Shown piece by piece: positions 1-10,148 of a stretch of DNA of 64,000 nt; within the stretch, counting starts at the first letter, position 1, and every line of letters starts with the position of its first letter. A program made the translations under genes and the position numbers. The notes beneath the pieces were generated by a model. It was given only the letters and a program-made list of their open reading frames with translations, was not told where the DNA came from and searched no databases. Source of the DNA: JACKII01 sp965222315 (GTDB taxonomy: Bacteria > Pseudomonadota > Alphaproteobacteria > Bin95); the NCBI GenBank assembly GCA_965222315.1, contig OZ244951.1:3038001-3102000 (forward strand), given 5' to 3'.

Positions 1-716
1 TTCTTGACCTCGTCGACGGTGCCTTGGGTCAGCACCTGGCCTTCTGCCATCACGATCACTGGATCACAAAGCCGGCCGATGAAATCCATATCGTGCTCGA
101 TCAGGAAAAAGGTGTAGCCGCGTTCCCGGTGCAGCCGCTGGATCGAGGTGGCGATGGTTTTCAGCAGAGTCCGGTTGACGCCGGCGCCGACCTCGTCAAG
201 CAGCACGACCTTGGCATCCACCATCATGGTGCGCCCGAGCTCCAGCAGCTTTTTCTGGCCGCCGGAGAGGTTGCCGGCCAGCTCGTCCGTCAGATGCGGG
301 ATTTCCAGGAATTCGATCACGTCCAGCGCGCGCTCGCGCACCTCGGCCTCACGCTCACGCACGCGGCCCGGATTGAACCAGGTGTGCCAAAGTTGTTCGC
401 CGGGTTGCCGGGCAGGCACCATCATCAGGTTTTCCAGCACCGTCAGGCTGGAAAACTCGTGGGCGATCTGAAAGGTGCGGAGCAGCCCGTGCTGAAACAG
501 TTCGTGCGGCTCCAGGCCGGTGACGTCCTCTCCATCTAGGCGAATGGTGCCGGACGTGGGCGGGTAGGCACCGGCGACCAGGTTGAACAGGGTCGTTTTT
601 CCAGCGCCGTTGGGGCCGATCAGGCCAGTGATCGTGCCCTTCTCAATCTCGAGGGAAACGCCATTGACGGCCTTGAGGCCGCCGAAATGCTTGTGAACAT
701 TCTCGATTGAGATCAT
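1..716 (-). CDS. livG: Branched-chain amino acid type ABC transporter ATP-binding protein (LivG family), partial
   Basis: This is the nucleotide-binding subunit of a HAAT-type ABC importer; it hydrolyses ATP on the inner face of the membrane to drive uptake. The reading frame starts at the ATG whose complement is 714-716 and runs off the left edge, so the last residues are missing. Walker A GPNGAGKT is at about residues 34-41, the ABC signature LSGGQ at about 150, Walker B ending LLDE at about 170, and a LivG-like switch region (FFLIEHDMDFI) follows. It lies just downstream of a LivK-type binding protein on the same strand, so both belong to one operon whose permease genes should be outside the window. 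Substrate cannot be told from the sequence; amino acids, amides or urea are all possible for the family. Confidence 0.92.
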   Translation of the reverse strand, partial: MISIENVHKHFGGLKAVNGVSLEIEKGTITGLIGPNGAGKTTLFNLVAGAYPPTSGTIRLDGEDVTGLEPHELFQHGLLRTFQIAHEFSSLTVLENLMMVPARQPGEQLWHTWFNPGRVREREAEVRERALDVIEFLEIPHLTDELAGNLSGGQKKLLELGRTMMVDAKVVLLDEVGAGVNRTLLKTIATSIQRLHRERGYTFFLIEHDMDFIGRLCDPVIVMAEGQVLTQGTVDEVK

Positions 717-740
717 GCAAGTTCCCTACGCGGCCCCTCC

Positions 741-771
741 CCTGCCCTGTTCCTGGCACGGAAAGGGCAGG
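741..771 (-). promoter_or_regulatory. Intergenic hairpin between binding-protein and ATPase genes
   Basis: CCTGCCCT (741-748) pairs with AGGGCAGG (764-771). The hairpin lies between the stop of the binding-protein gene and the start of the ATPase gene. There is no clear U-tract, so an mRNA-stabilising or attenuating role is more likely than full termination. Confidence 0.5.
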
Positions 772-798
772 AGGATAGAGCCGCCGGCGACAGGCGCC

Positions 799-1986
799 TT
801 AGTAGTAGCGCACCGTCTCGAACTTGCCGTTCTTGACCTCGGTCTCGCGGAAGCTGCCGGCGGATTCACCCGAGCCGATCAATTCGACCGCGGTGCCGCC
901 GACATAGTCGATGTCGCCACCATCCGCGAGGATCTTCAGGGCCTTGGCCAACTCGCCCGGATAGATCTTCTCGCCCGGCGCGTTGGCAACCTTTTCGACA
1001 TGGTCCTTGTAGACCGCGCTATCGGTCGAGCCTGCCGACTGCATGGCCAGCAGCAGCAGCGCAGAAGCGTCATAGCACTCCGGCACATAAGGGTCGTCGC
1101 CCTTGAAGCCCCGGTCGGCGCTCAACTTGGCCAGCATCCCGGCGCCGGGACTGTCGGTGCCCGGGTTCGTGCCGATGGAGCCGTCCAGCATGTCGCCGAA
1201 ATGGCCGGTCAGCGCCTCGCCCACCATGCCGTCGGGCAGCACGAACTTGCTGAAGGCGCCGGTGTCGAGCGCGGCCTGGATCATGCCCTTGCCGCCCTGA
1301 TCCAGGTAGCCGGCGACAATCATGACTTCACCGCCGGCAGAGGCCAGCGTTCCGACTTCGGCTGAATAGTCCGCCTTGCCGTCCTCGTGCGCCGCTACGG
1401 CCGTGATCTCGCCGCCTTTTTCTTCGAACGCGGCTTGAATGGCGTCGGCAAGTCCCTTGCCGTAGTCGTTGTTGGTGTAGGTCAGCGCGGCGGTTTTGAT
1501 GCCGCGGCCGTTCAGGATTTCCGCAATGATCTGGCCCTGACGCGCGTCGGAGGGCGCCGTGCGGAAAAAGAAGCCGTCGTCCTCAATCGTTGAGAGGGCG
1601 GGGGAAGTGGCAGACGGCGAAATCATCACCACGCCATTCGGGCGAACCACGTTATTCAGAACGGCCGTGGTAGCGCCGGAGCACGTGGCGCCGTTGATAC
1701 CAGCCACCCCTTCCGAGGTCACAAGACGTTCGGCGGCGGCGGTAGCTGCGCCGGCATCAATGCACGTGCTGTCGCCGCGTACGGACACGACCTTCCGGCC
1801 GCCAAGGAACAGTCCGCTATCGGAGACCTCCTTGATCGCCATTTCGCCGCCCAGCGCCATCGGCGCGACCAGCGATTCCGTTGGGCCGGTAAAGCCTTGC
1901 AACATGCCGATTTTGACGTCGTCTGCGGCAGCCGCCGTCAATGGCAACGCCGCCACAGCTATGGTTCCCAGAAGCTTTTTGAGCAT
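799..1986 (-). CDS. Branched-chain amino acid type ABC transporter substrate-binding protein (LivK family)
   Basis: This 395-aa periplasmic receptor feeds the adjacent LivG-type ATPase. It opens with a classical signal peptide (MLKKLLGTIAVAALPLTAAAA) and then VKIGMLQGFTGP, the usual first strand of Peripla_BP_6 receptors. The stretch INGATCSGATTAVLN and the later TYTNNDYGKG are typical of the two-lobed Liv/Urt fold. Length is normal for the family. The upstream sequence GGTGAGAAGAG gives a usable ribosome binding site for the ATG at 1986. The ligand is not predictable from sequence. Confidence 0.9.
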   Translation of the reverse strand: MLKKLLGTIAVAALPLTAAAADDVKIGMLQGFTGPTESLVAPMALGGEMAIKEVSDSGLFLGGRKVVSVRGDSTCIDAGAATAAAERLVTSEGVAGINGATCSGATTAVLNNVVRPNGVVMISPSATSPALSTIEDDGFFFRTAPSDARQGQIIAEILNGRGIKTAALTYTNNDYGKGLADAIQAAFEEKGGEITAVAAHEDGKADYSAEVGTLASAGGEVMIVAGYLDQGGKGMIQAALDTGAFSKFVLPDGMVGEALTGHFGDMLDGSIGTNPGTDSPGAGMLAKLSADRGFKGDDPYVPECYDASALLLLAMQSAGSTDSAVYKDHVEKVANAPGEKIYPGELAKALKILADGGDIDYVGGTAVELIGSGESAGSFRETEVKNGKFETVRYY

Positions 1987-2303
1987 TCTCTTCTCACCTT
2001 CCGTTCGTCGAGCGGTTGTATGTCATCGCATCTGCGGCTTGCTAAGACCAATGGCTACATCGTCAGCATAGAGGTAAGGCCTCTGCTATGACGCACGTCC
2101 ATCCATGCAAGACCACACGAGCCTGCGAAATGCCCAACAAGACTGTCGCGTTACTCCCGTCTCGTCAAGGTAGCGGAACATAGCTCACCCCGTCAGCACG
2201 ATCTGCCGGCTCTCGGGAGTCAGCCCTTAGGGCGGACACTTTCGGAAGTCATTACCCCGGCCAATCCAGGGCCTCGGGAGGGGTATTCTTCTGAGCGAGG
2301 CGC
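1987..2303. other. Intergenic region upstream of the ABC operon
   Basis: No gene is recognised here. It should carry the promoter of the leftward ABC operon and the 3' end of the autotransporter transcript. No convincing hairpin-plus-T terminator or operator was seen. Confidence 0.5.
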
Positions 2304-5300
2304 TTAAAACAGAGTCGAAACGCGCAATAGTGCACCATGGCTCTGATAGTCATTGCCGATCGCGCCCTGGTACTCCAACCGTGCTTCTACGCCAGTGGTG
2401 CCCGTCAGGGACACGCCCACGCCGATGCGCGCGAGCGGATCCGGGATAGGGACGGTCGAAGAGAAACCCTGGCTGCCGGCAGGGGCGTTCTCGAACCGCG
2501 CCTGGGTTGTCCAATCGTCCGCTGTAGAGAAGCTGACGCCGAGATTGACAAACCCGCCCAAAAGCAGGCCGTTTTCAACAGGTACACTGCTGCCGAGTTC
2601 CACAGCGGGAGTTCCGATGAATATCGTGTCCTGTTGGTCCTCGATTTCAAGGTTCAGAGCGCCCGCGCCTTCTTCCGTGTAACCGGCAGCCCTGGTGTGG
2701 ACCACGTCCAAATCCAACATTGGCCGAAGATAACCCCATTCAGAGGAGAATGTGTATGCACCCCGCAACCTCGCGCCCAATGTGATGACGTCCGTACCGG
2801 CGCTGGCCGTCGCCTTAACACCGGGGACGACTATCGCACGCTCAACGTCGAACGCGCCGTAGCTTGCCATTAGCCCACCCGAAACGACGAGGTTGCCGAA
2901 TTCGCGTCCCAATGCGGCACTCGCATAGCCGGTCGTCCCGCTGGCATTCGCCAAATCGTTGGCGTCTTCGAAGCGGCTGAACTCCGCGCCCATGGCGAAC
3001 CCGGCGAACCAGTCAGGCGATAGTTCGACCAGCGCACCGCCAGCCGCACCCCATTGGGTACCATTGTAACCAGCAACGCCGTCTTGCTCGAAGCCTGAAC
3101 CACCGACTGCTGCCCACACACAGGTGCTACCCATGTCTGAGATTGCGCGGCCGTGGCGGTCGTCACAGTTCAAGGCTCCATCAAGCCGCGAGTCTGCTAA
3201 CGTTGCTTGCGCCGCGGCGACAGCTTGCGTCGAGCCCGGCGACATGGAAGCGAGACCACGCGCATAAGCGCGGCCGCCGTCATTGGCTGCCGAAAGGTTG
3301 CTGAGGCCGCCAAAGACTGCGCCATACCCTGGTGCGCCAGCGGTGAAAAGCCGATCATGATACCGCCCGACTTCGCCCTGATTGCCATCTAGATGGGCAA
3401 ACGCATTGCCGAACCGCGTTGTGTTGACCTGGATGGTCGCGGCAGTGCCCTGGATCGCTGTTCCGAAATCAACCGCCGGCGTGTCGCTGGCAATCAAACC
3501 GCCTGTCAAACTTCCGCCGGCCGTCAGAACGGTAAGCGTGGTCGAAGGCGCAAGGGTCAGCGCATCGATCTCTACGAACCCGTCGAGCGTGGCATCGCCG
3601 GCTACGGATAGTCGGTCGGTTATGCCATTCTCGAAATCCGACGAGAGGACGATCCTGCCGGTTGGGCCCTGGGTAAAGTTCCCTGCAATGCGGGTCACGT
3701 TGTCCAGGGGCGAAGGGCCAACGCTGCGCGCGGCTGGCGCGGCGGCCAAAGCCGCGGGACCACCAGTGGTCCGAGCCTGCATTCCCGGCGTGCCGCCAAC
3801 CACGATAGCGCCGGTATTGACCACATTGGCGCCGACCGATGCGTCTGGCGTCCACATGCCGTTATTCAGGTTGTTGACGGTGCCCGCGCTGCTGCTATCG
3901 GAACTGGTGAAGGCCACATTTCCGGTCAGCGTACCGGAGTTGTTGACGGTCAAATCCGCACCGAAACTGGAGGAGTAGTCAGCCGTGTAGACCACCGCCA
4001 TGCCGCGGTCTCCTGCCGACGTGGAGCCGCCAGCGGAGACTGATGCGCCCTGCGCGATGTTGAGCACGCTGGTCTCGCCCTCGACGATGTAGACAGCAAT
4101 GCCGTTACCTGACCCGCCTGTCACCGCGCCATTCACATCCACTGTGACCGGGAGGGAATTATCGATGCCCACCGATTGGGCGAAAATGCCGATGGAGTCC
4201 TGTCCTGCAGTCTGAAGCGTCCCGGCTTGAGTTACGTTGACATTGCCGCCATTGCCACTGGTTCCTCCCGTGCCACCGGCATGCAGGACGCCATCAATAC
4301 CATGGAGACCGCCGCCACCACCGATGCTCTGGGCGATGATGCCGTGTGCAGCCGCTCCCGATGTCGTGATGTCGGCATCGACGTTTACAGTTACGGTCTC
4401 GCCGCTGCCGATTGCTGTCGTCGTTCCGTATATGACATTGCTCGTATCCAGTGCCGGACCGGACAAATCACCGGCAATGCCACCGCCACCGCCGATGGAC
4501 TGCGCGATGATCGCATGGGCACCGTCACCGCCTGTCCGAATGAGACCGTCGTTAAAGTCGACGGTTGTGGCGCCGCCATTGCCGCTGCTGCCGTCCTGCG
4601 AATTTAACTGGACGCTGGCCAAGCTGTCGCTATCGGCCGTGCCGCCAATCCCGCCGCCGCCGCCGATGGACTGTGCCACGATGCCAAAGGACCGGTCTCC
4701 GGTTGTTTGAAAATTGCCGCCAGTGCTGATGTTGACCGTACCACCGGCGCCGGATGAACCGCCAATACCGCCGACGGTCACCTGAAGGGCAAGGTCGAGC
4801 GTATCGTCACCTTGTTCCGCGCCGCCGGCACCGCCATAACCGCCGCCGCCGCCAATGGACTGGGCCATCAGCCCATACGCGTCATCGCCGGCGGTCAACG
4901 CCGTAAGGTAGCTGGACGGATCGACGGTGATGGCACCGCCAGCGCCAGCCGATCCGCCATTGCCGCCATAGCCGCCGCCGACAGAAAGGTGGCCCCCGCC
5001 CGTGGCCGTGCCCACGCCGCCTTGGCCGCCGCCGCCGCCAATGGATTGCAAGACGGCGCCATGCGCTGCATAGCCCGCGGTGCTGACTCCAACACCGCCG
5101 CCTGAGTCGTCAAAGAACATGCTGATATTGCTGCCGTTGCCGCCGGCACCGCCATTGCCACCAACGGCAAAGTCGATGGCGACGGTTTGGTCGCCGTCTC
5201 CCGTGGTTGCGGCGCCGCCAACGCCGCCACCACCGCCAATGGACTGGCCGACTATGGCGTCTGCGAAATGGCCATGGGTCGTCACGTTGCCAGAATGGGT

Positions 5301-8300
5301 CAGCGAAACGACGCCGCCATTGCCGCCGGTACCGCCGCTGCCACCGATCGAGGCAGTGATGTCGACAGTTGAGTCGACGACGATTTCGAGGCGCGGCAGC
5401 TTCGGGCCGGAGGTGTTTGCCGAGTCGTTGCCGGCGGTTCCGCCGAGGCCGCCACCACCGCCAACAGACTGCGCGACCACACCGTCCGCATCACCGCCGT
5501 AGGTGGTAATCGAACCGTCAGTTGTCACGCTCACCTGCCCGGCAGTGTTCCCGTTGCCGGTATTCGCGCCAATGTTGAGGGTCACGGACCCGCTGCCGGC
5601 AACTTTGAAAACGTTTTTCGGCGGCGCGCCGGCGTCCTTTTTGATGTTCAGCGCCTCCAATAGCGTAAAGCCCGACGCCTTCAGTCCGATGGAGCCGCCC
5701 TGGCCGGTGCCGCCGCCGCCGCCAATGGACTGCGCGACCACACCACGCGAGCCGGAGCCGTTCGTGGTAATAGAGGATGCGTCGGACAGATCTACCGTCA
5801 CGGTTTCGCCGGTACCGCCGCTTCCACCCTTGCCGCCCAACCCGATATCGGCGCTGACGTTGAGACCACGACCGATCTTGTCGTTGGTAGCATTGCCCAC
5901 GCCGCCGTCGCCACCGCCCCCGCCGATCGACTGGGCAACAATGGCATTCGAATTGTCGCCAATGGTCGTGATCGTGGCGCTGTCCTGTATCGCCACGGTG
6001 ACCCCGTCGCCGCTGCCGCCGCTGCCGCCTTTGCCGCCCAAGGTCATGGAAAAGTCGACGGATGTCGTGTTCGGCACGCCGATGCTGCCCGAAAAGCTGG
6101 ATGCGGCACCACCGTCGCCGCCGCCGCCGCCGACCGATTGCGCCAAAATACCGTGCGAGCCATCGCCGCCTGTCATGATGGAAGAGCCGTCCAAAAGCGT
6201 GGCTTGCACGTCGCCGGACGCGCCGCCGCTGCCGCCCTTGCCGCCGATGGCGAGCGTGCCCGTTACGGCAACCGACTCGCCTTCCCCGGTCGGCGCTGCA
6301 ACCGTCAGCGCATCCGCCACGCCCGTGCCGCCGGTACCACCGCCACCGCCAACCGATTGCGCCGTGAGGCCGTGCGAAGATGCGGCCTCATCGTAGAGTG
6401 CGTTTCTGTTGCCGTCGATACCGGTCTGAATGTCGGTGCCGTCCAAGGTGACATGCACCGTCGCACCATTGCCGCCCAGGCCGCCGTCGCCGCCGATGGC
6501 GCTGTCAAAGGTGAAGCCGGCAGATACATCGAAGCCATAGGCGGAGCCGCCGGTGCCACCCCCGCCACCGATCGACTGGGCGAGAATTGCGCCGGAATTC
6601 GACCCCAGGGTCATAACCGCGCTGTCCGTCAGCGAGACGGTGGCTTCAACGTCGGTCCGGTTCACGCCAGACGATCCGCCGTTACCCCCGTGGCCCCCGA
6701 CCTGAATGGCCACCGGTGTCACGACGTTAACGGCGGTGGAGTTGCCGCCATTGCCGCCGCCGCCGGCAACCGACTGGGCAATTAACCCTTTGGCGTTGTC
6801 GCCTGAGGTGTGGAGGCTCAGGTTCTCGAACGTTGCCGTGGCGCCAGCACTCGCCCCGCCGGTGCCCGCCGCGCCGCCGACCTGAATGGCGACCACCGAA
6901 GCGATAGCCACGCCTTCGAAGTCGCCGCCATTGCCGCCACCGCCGCCGATGGATTGTGCCACAACACCATGGGAGAAATCGCCGGAGGTGGAAACGCTGC
7001 TGCTCGCCTGTTGGGGAGCCTCAGTGGTAGGGTCACCGGGCGCGGACGCGCAGCCATCATAGACGTTCGCCACACAGGCTACCCCGCCATTGCCGCCGCC
7101 GGTACCGCTGCCGCCGATGCCCAGCCCGACCCCAACCGACAAGTCGACCACATCGCCACCATTGCCGCCGCCGCCGCCGATGGATTGGGTAACGATGCCG
7201 TAGGAGTGATCCCCGAACGTCTGGACAGAACCGCCGACAACGAATGCCTGCGCGTTGCCGCCATTACCTGCCGTGCTGCCGGCGCCGCCGATGGTGGCAA
7301 TTCCGGTCGCGCCGCCGCCGGTTCCGCCACCGCCGCCGATCGACTGGATCACGATACCCGGCGCACCATTGCCGACCGTGGAGACATTGCCGCTGTTGGT
7401 GACATAGGAAAGGGCGGAATTGTGTCCTGTACCGCCCGTGCCGCCGATGGAGAGAGTTCCACCGGCCGCGCCGCCTGCACCGCCGCCGCCGGAAATGGAC
7501 TGGCCGAGAATGCCGACTGCGTAGTCGCCGGAAGTCTGCACAGCGCCGGTATTATTTAGCTCAACCACTTCGCCGGAACCGCCGCCGCCTCCATCGCCGC
7601 CGAGCGCCAGGACCAATCCAATGCCGACACCGCCGGTGCCGCCGCTACCGCCAATGGACTGGCCCAACAGGCCAAACGCATGGTCGCCGGAGGTTGTGAT
7701 CATCGATGCCGTCGTCAGGGTAACCGCGCCGGCGTCGCCCCCATTGCCGCCATTGCCACCGGCGCCGGCCAGCACGCCGGTAAAGTCCGCGCCAGTGCCG
7801 CCGCCACCGCCGACAGAATGGAAGGTCAGGCCCGCGGAGAAGTCGCCCTGCGTTGTGATCGAGGTACCGGCCTCGGCAAAAACACCAACCGGTCCTGCAT
7901 CGCCGCCCGTGCCCGCCGTGCCGGCATTGTCGCCCCCCAAGCCACCGACCGATTGCGCCAGGATGCCGTAGGCTTCAGTCCCCTGTGTATCGATCTGGCT
8001 GCCGTTCTGGAAATCGACCTGGATCCGGCCACCGCCGCCGCCATTGCCCCCCGTCGAGCGAGAGTCGCTATTGCCATTGCCACCCGTGCCGCCCTCGGAA
8101 CGCGCTACGATGCCTCTGACGCCGTCGCCCGAGGTTTGAATGCGTCCGCCATCGGCATTTACAAGCAACTGATCGGCATTACCGTTGGTGTTGACGCTAC
8201 CACTGCCGCCGTTGCCGCCAACATTCTTGTCGGAAGATTCCCCACCATCGCCGCCGCGCGACAAGGCGAAGATTGCCGCCGACTCGTCCTGCATCGTAGT

Positions 8301-9311
8301 GCCGATATGAAAGACAGAAATGTTGCCGGAATTGGTGATGGTGATGGGGCGACCGGATTCACCCTTGCCGCCCGGGTCGGAGTCGTCATTGGACTTCGTA
8401 CCGTCGCCACCCAGGCTGTGCGCCATGATCCCCGCAACACTGCCACTGCCACTGCCTAGTTCATCGTAGTAAAGGGAGAGGTTGGCCGAGTTGGTAATGT
8501 CAATCGTGCTGCCGGACCCGCCATTGCCGTTTTCGGTTCCGCCAGAGCTGCTCTCGCCCCGGACGGCGATCAGATGACCGCGGGTATCCCCCTCGAAATA
8601 GTCGCTTGCCGACCCGACGGAGATCGAGCCGCTGTTGTTGACCGTAATTTGCTTGGCATCGCCGGCGCTGCCGCCCTTCTGATCGCCTGCCCCGCCGTTC
8701 ATTTCGCCGCCGGCGCCCGCCTGGTTGTCAATGGAAATCACGGTAACCGTGGCGGGAACCCCTAGATTGCCGTCGCCTAAAAACGATATCGCCGCCGTGT
8801 TGTTAACGGTGACAGGGCCGGTATCGCCGCCGCGGCCGCCGTCCGTGCCATTGGAACCGGGCTTCACCCCGTCGCCTCCGCCCGCAAACAAGTCCATGCC
8901 ATAGAGTGTTGTGAAATTACCGGCGTCGAAGACCGAGTTGTCTAAGGTGATGGTACCGTAATTGTTGACCGTGATCGTAGCGCCGTTGGCGCCATCGGCG
9001 TTACCGCTCGAACTGCCGTCTACGCCCTCAAGCGATATGAAAATGGCGGCCCCGTTGGAATCAAGCCCCGGCTCGAACCCTTTGTTGTTAGTAAAAGTGA
9101 ACACAGTATTGTCAGTAACGTTCTGCGATAAACTAAACCCAAGTGGGGCGTCGCTGGTATCGACTGAGCAACTGGAGGTTCCGCCAAGCACGATGGTGCA
9201 GCCTTGCGCACCTGGAGCCATGGCGACCAATGCCAGGGCGGCAACCGGCGGCACCATTACACGTGCCAGACCAGTGTAGCGCCCACGCGGGCTCGTTTTG
9301 AAAAGTTGCAT
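2304..9311 (-). CDS. Giant autotransporter with glycine-rich repeat passenger and outer-membrane beta-barrel
   Basis: This is a protein of about 2335 aa on the type V secretion model. The N-terminus carries a signal peptide (basic MQLFKTSPRGRYTGLAR, a hydrophobic stretch, then AQG before the first Cys). The passenger is built of NNSG-type beta-helix turns and about 21 units of the form AQSIGGGGGxGG, each preceded by a GDxAxGI/GVxA segment. The last about 280 residues look like an autotransporter barrel, beginning near WAAVGGSG and ending in LLRVSTLF, with the terminal Phe expected for BAM recognition. The frame is open to a TTG at 9332 and a GTG at 9329, but ATG 9311 gives the best signal peptide. 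It is a single gene. Function of the passenger (adhesion, surface layer) is inference only. Confidence 0.85.
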   Translation of the reverse strand: MQLFKTSPRGRYTGLARVMVPPVAALALVAMAPGAQGCTIVLGGTSSCSVDTSDAPLGFSLSQNVTDNTVFTFTNNKGFEPGLDSNGAAIFISLEGVDGSSSGNADGANGATITVNNYGTITLDNSVFDAGNFTTLYGMDLFAGGGDGVKPGSNGTDGGRGGDTGPVTVNNTAAISFLGDGNLGVPATVTVISIDNQAGAGGEMNGGAGDQKGGSAGDAKQITVNNSGSISVGSASDYFEGDTRGHLIAVRGESSSGGTENGNGGSGSTIDITNSANLSLYYDELGSGSGSVAGIMAHSLGGDGTKSNDDSDPGGKGESGRPITITNSGNISVFHIGTTMQDESAAIFALSRGGDGGESSDKNVGGNGGSGSVNTNGNADQLLVNADGGRIQTSGDGVRGIVARSEGGTGGNGNSDSRSTGGNGGGGGRIQVDFQNGSQIDTQGTEAYGILAQSVGGLGGDNAGTAGTGGDAGPVGVFAEAGTSITTQGDFSAGLTFHSVGGGGGTGADFTGVLAGAGGNGGNGGDAGAVTLTTASMITTSGDHAFGLLGQSIGGSGGTGGVGIGLVLALGGDGGGGGSGEVVELNNTGAVQTSGDYAVGILGQSISGGGGAGGAAGGTLSIGGTGGTGHNSALSYVTNSGNVSTVGNGAPGIVIQSIGGGGGTGGGATGIATIGGAGSTAGNGGNAQAFVVGGSVQTFGDHSYGIVTQSIGGGGGNGGDVVDLSVGVGLGIGGSGTGGGNGGVACVANVYDGCASAPGDPTTEAPQQASSSVSTSGDFSHGVVAQSIGGGGGNGGDFEGVAIASVVAIQVGGAAGTGGASAGATATFENLSLHTSGDNAKGLIAQSVAGGGGNGGNSTAVNVVTPVAIQVGGHGGNGGSSGVNRTDVEATVSLTDSAVMTLGSNSGAILAQSIGGGGGTGGSAYGFDVSAGFTFDSAIGGDGGLGGNGATVHVTLDGTDIQTGIDGNRNALYDEAASSHGLTAQSVGGGGGTGGTGVADALTVAAPTGEGESVAVTGTLAIGGKGGSGGASGDVQATLLDGSSIMTGGDGSHGILAQSVGGGGGDGGAASSFSGSIGVPNTTSVDFSMTLGGKGGSGGSGDGVTVAIQDSATITTIGDNSNAIVAQSIGGGGGDGGVGNATNDKIGRGLNVSADIGLGGKGGSGGTGETVTVDLSDASSITTNGSGSRGVVAQSIGGGGGTGQGGSIGLKASGFTLLEALNIKKDAGAPPKNVFKVAGSGSVTLNIGANTGNGNTAGQVSVTTDGSITTYGGDADGVVAQSVGGGGGLGGTAGNDSANTSGPKLPRLEIVVDSTVDITASIGGSGGTGGNGGVVSLTHSGNVTTHGHFADAIVGQSIGGGGGVGGAATTGDGDQTVAIDFAVGGNGGAGGNGSNISMFFDDSGGGVGVSTAGYAAHGAVLQSIGGGGGQGGVGTATGGGHLSVGGGYGGNGGSAGAGGAITVDPSSYLTALTAGDDAYGLMAQSIGGGGGYGGAGGAEQGDDTLDLALQVTVGGIGGSSGAGGTVNISTGGNFQTTGDRSFGIVAQSIGGGGGIGGTADSDSLASVQLNSQDGSSGNGGATTVDFNDGLIRTGGDGAHAIIAQSIGGGGGIAGDLSGPALDTSNVIYGTTTAIGSGETVTVNVDADITTSGAAAHGIIAQSIGGGGGLHGIDGVLHAGGTGGTSGNGGNVNVTQAGTLQTAGQDSIGIFAQSVGIDNSLPVTVDVNGAVTGGSGNGIAVYIVEGETSVLNIAQGASVSAGGSTSAGDRGMAVVYTADYSSSFGADLTVNNSGTLTGNVAFTSSDSSSAGTVNNLNNGMWTPDASVGANVVNTGAIVVGGTPGMQARTTGGPAALAAAPAARSVGPSPLDNVTRIAGNFTQGPTGRIVLSSDFENGITDRLSVAGDATLDGFVEIDALTLAPSTTLTVLTAGGSLTGGLIASDTPAVDFGTAIQGTAATIQVNTTRFGNAFAHLDGNQGEVGRYHDRLFTAGAPGYGAVFGGLSNLSAANDGGRAYARGLASMSPGSTQAVAAAQATLADSRLDGALNCDDRHGRAISDMGSTCVWAAVGGSGFEQDGVAGYNGTQWGAAGGALVELSPDWFAGFAMGAEFSRFEDANDLANASGTTGYASAALGREFGNLVVSGGLMASYGAFDVERAIVVPGVKATASAGTDVITLGARLRGAYTFSSEWGYLRPMLDLDVVHTRAAGYTEEGAGALNLEIEDQQDTIFIGTPAVELGSSVPVENGLLLGGFVNLGVSFSTADDWTTQARFENAPAGSQGFSSTVPIPDPLARIGVGVSLTGTTGVEARLEYQGAIGNDYQSHGALLRVSTLF
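4300..7980 (-). repeat. Tandem degenerate repeats inside the autotransporter passenger
   Basis: On the plus strand the repeats appear as recurring CCGCCGCCGCCGAT(G/C)GACTG blocks. Each encodes QSIGGGGG on the minus strand, and they recur roughly every 150-300 bp. They also create long Pro/Ala-rich open frames on the opposite strand that are not genes. Such arrays can expand or shrink by recombination. Confidence 0.8.
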
Positions 9312-9454
9312 ATTCGAGGCCGCTCTCACCAAAAATTGTTTTATTTCGAAGAATGCTACTTAGGTGTGATGGCGCTGTCTACGTCGTTTTCGCCCTCGGC
9401 GTTTTCCGGGCCAGGTATGAGCTTTGGCACCGGAGGTGCCGGTTCAATTTTGTT

Positions 9455-9606
9455 ATGAGGCGGCCGCTTTTCGATGCCGCATCCGCCGCGCTCGGATGGT
9501 TTTTTGGCTTCCTGTCTCATTCCCAGGCTCTGCACGACGCATCCGTGCCAGACATCGGCGCGCACCAGAACTCCCAAGCTCTCGTGGAACCGGCGGTGAT
9601 TGCAGG
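9455..9606 (-). pseudogene. Relic of an IS3-family transposase (OrfB C-terminus)
   Basis: Read leftward, the segment CNHRRFHESLG (about 9570-9603) matches the terminal YxHxRxHESLG region of IS3-family integrases. After a frame change, GSQKTIRARRMRHRKAAA (about 9461-9513) matches the usual basic tail of these proteins. The two pieces are in different frames and nothing upstream continues the catalytic domain, so this is a decayed remnant. The nearby plus-strand peptide KKPYTGSYPPELREN (about 9663-9710) resembles an OrfA start, but that match is weaker. The rest of 9312-9763 shows no gene. Confidence 0.55.
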
Positions 9607-9763
9607 ATGAATTGATGGGTTTCCCGGAAAGCGAACCACTCCGGGTCGTGCAATTAGTGAGCAAGAAACCCTACACCGGCTCCTACCCGCCCGAGCTACG
9701 CGAAAACGGCGGCCAGAGCTGGTCAAATTCTCGCTATACGGACAATTCAGACTGACAAACTTG

Positions 9764-10138
9764 TCAACGATCCGAACCAGTTTCCGGCGGGTCGTCGTAG
9801 ATCGACCATCCGTATTTCCCTGTGCTTTTCGGCAGGTCGTCCTTGCGCAGGTTCCGCGCCAAGTACGCTTTGGCGATGAAATTTGCCGTTATCGAAGCCG
9901 TTAAAAACAGGAACAGCGTGATCAGGAGCTCGTGGACGGATATGTTCCCCGACTTGGCATAGAAGAAAATCATCGAAGCGATCAGGACACCGCCGACCCC
10001 CAACGTCGTGGCCTTGGTGGGCGCATGCAGGCGTTGCAGCGTATGCTTCAGTTTGACCAGCCCATAGGACCCGACAAACCCAAAGATTCCGCTGACGACC
10101 AGGGCGATCGAGACAAGAATTTCCGCAAGAAAGCTCAT
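9764..10138 (-). CDS. mnhG: Na+/H+ antiporter subunit G (MnhG/MrpG)
   Basis: This 124-aa inner-membrane protein is the last gene of the Mrp operon. It has three predicted membrane segments: FLAEILVSIALVVSGIFGFVG, the GVLIASMIFF region, and LLITLFLFLTASITANFIAKA. The motif GLVKLKHTLQRLHAPTKATTLG is the family hallmark. Length is typical. It starts 10 bp after the mnhF stop. All Mrp subunits are required together for Na+(K+)/H+ exchange, so this small protein is an accessory membrane subunit of the complex. Confidence 0.93.
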   Translation of the reverse strand: MSFLAEILVSIALVVSGIFGFVGSYGLVKLKHTLQRLHAPTKATTLGVGGVLIASMIFFYAKSGNISVHELLITLFLFLTASITANFIAKAYLARNLRKDDLPKSTGKYGWSIYDDPPETGSDR

Positions 10139-10148
10139 GATAATTGCC

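Noticed and set aside
4176..9279. Many plus-strand open frames rich in Pro, Ala and Arg opposite the autotransporter
   Set aside because: They are the complement of the Gly-codon repeats; the minus-strand frame has signal peptide, repeats and barrel.
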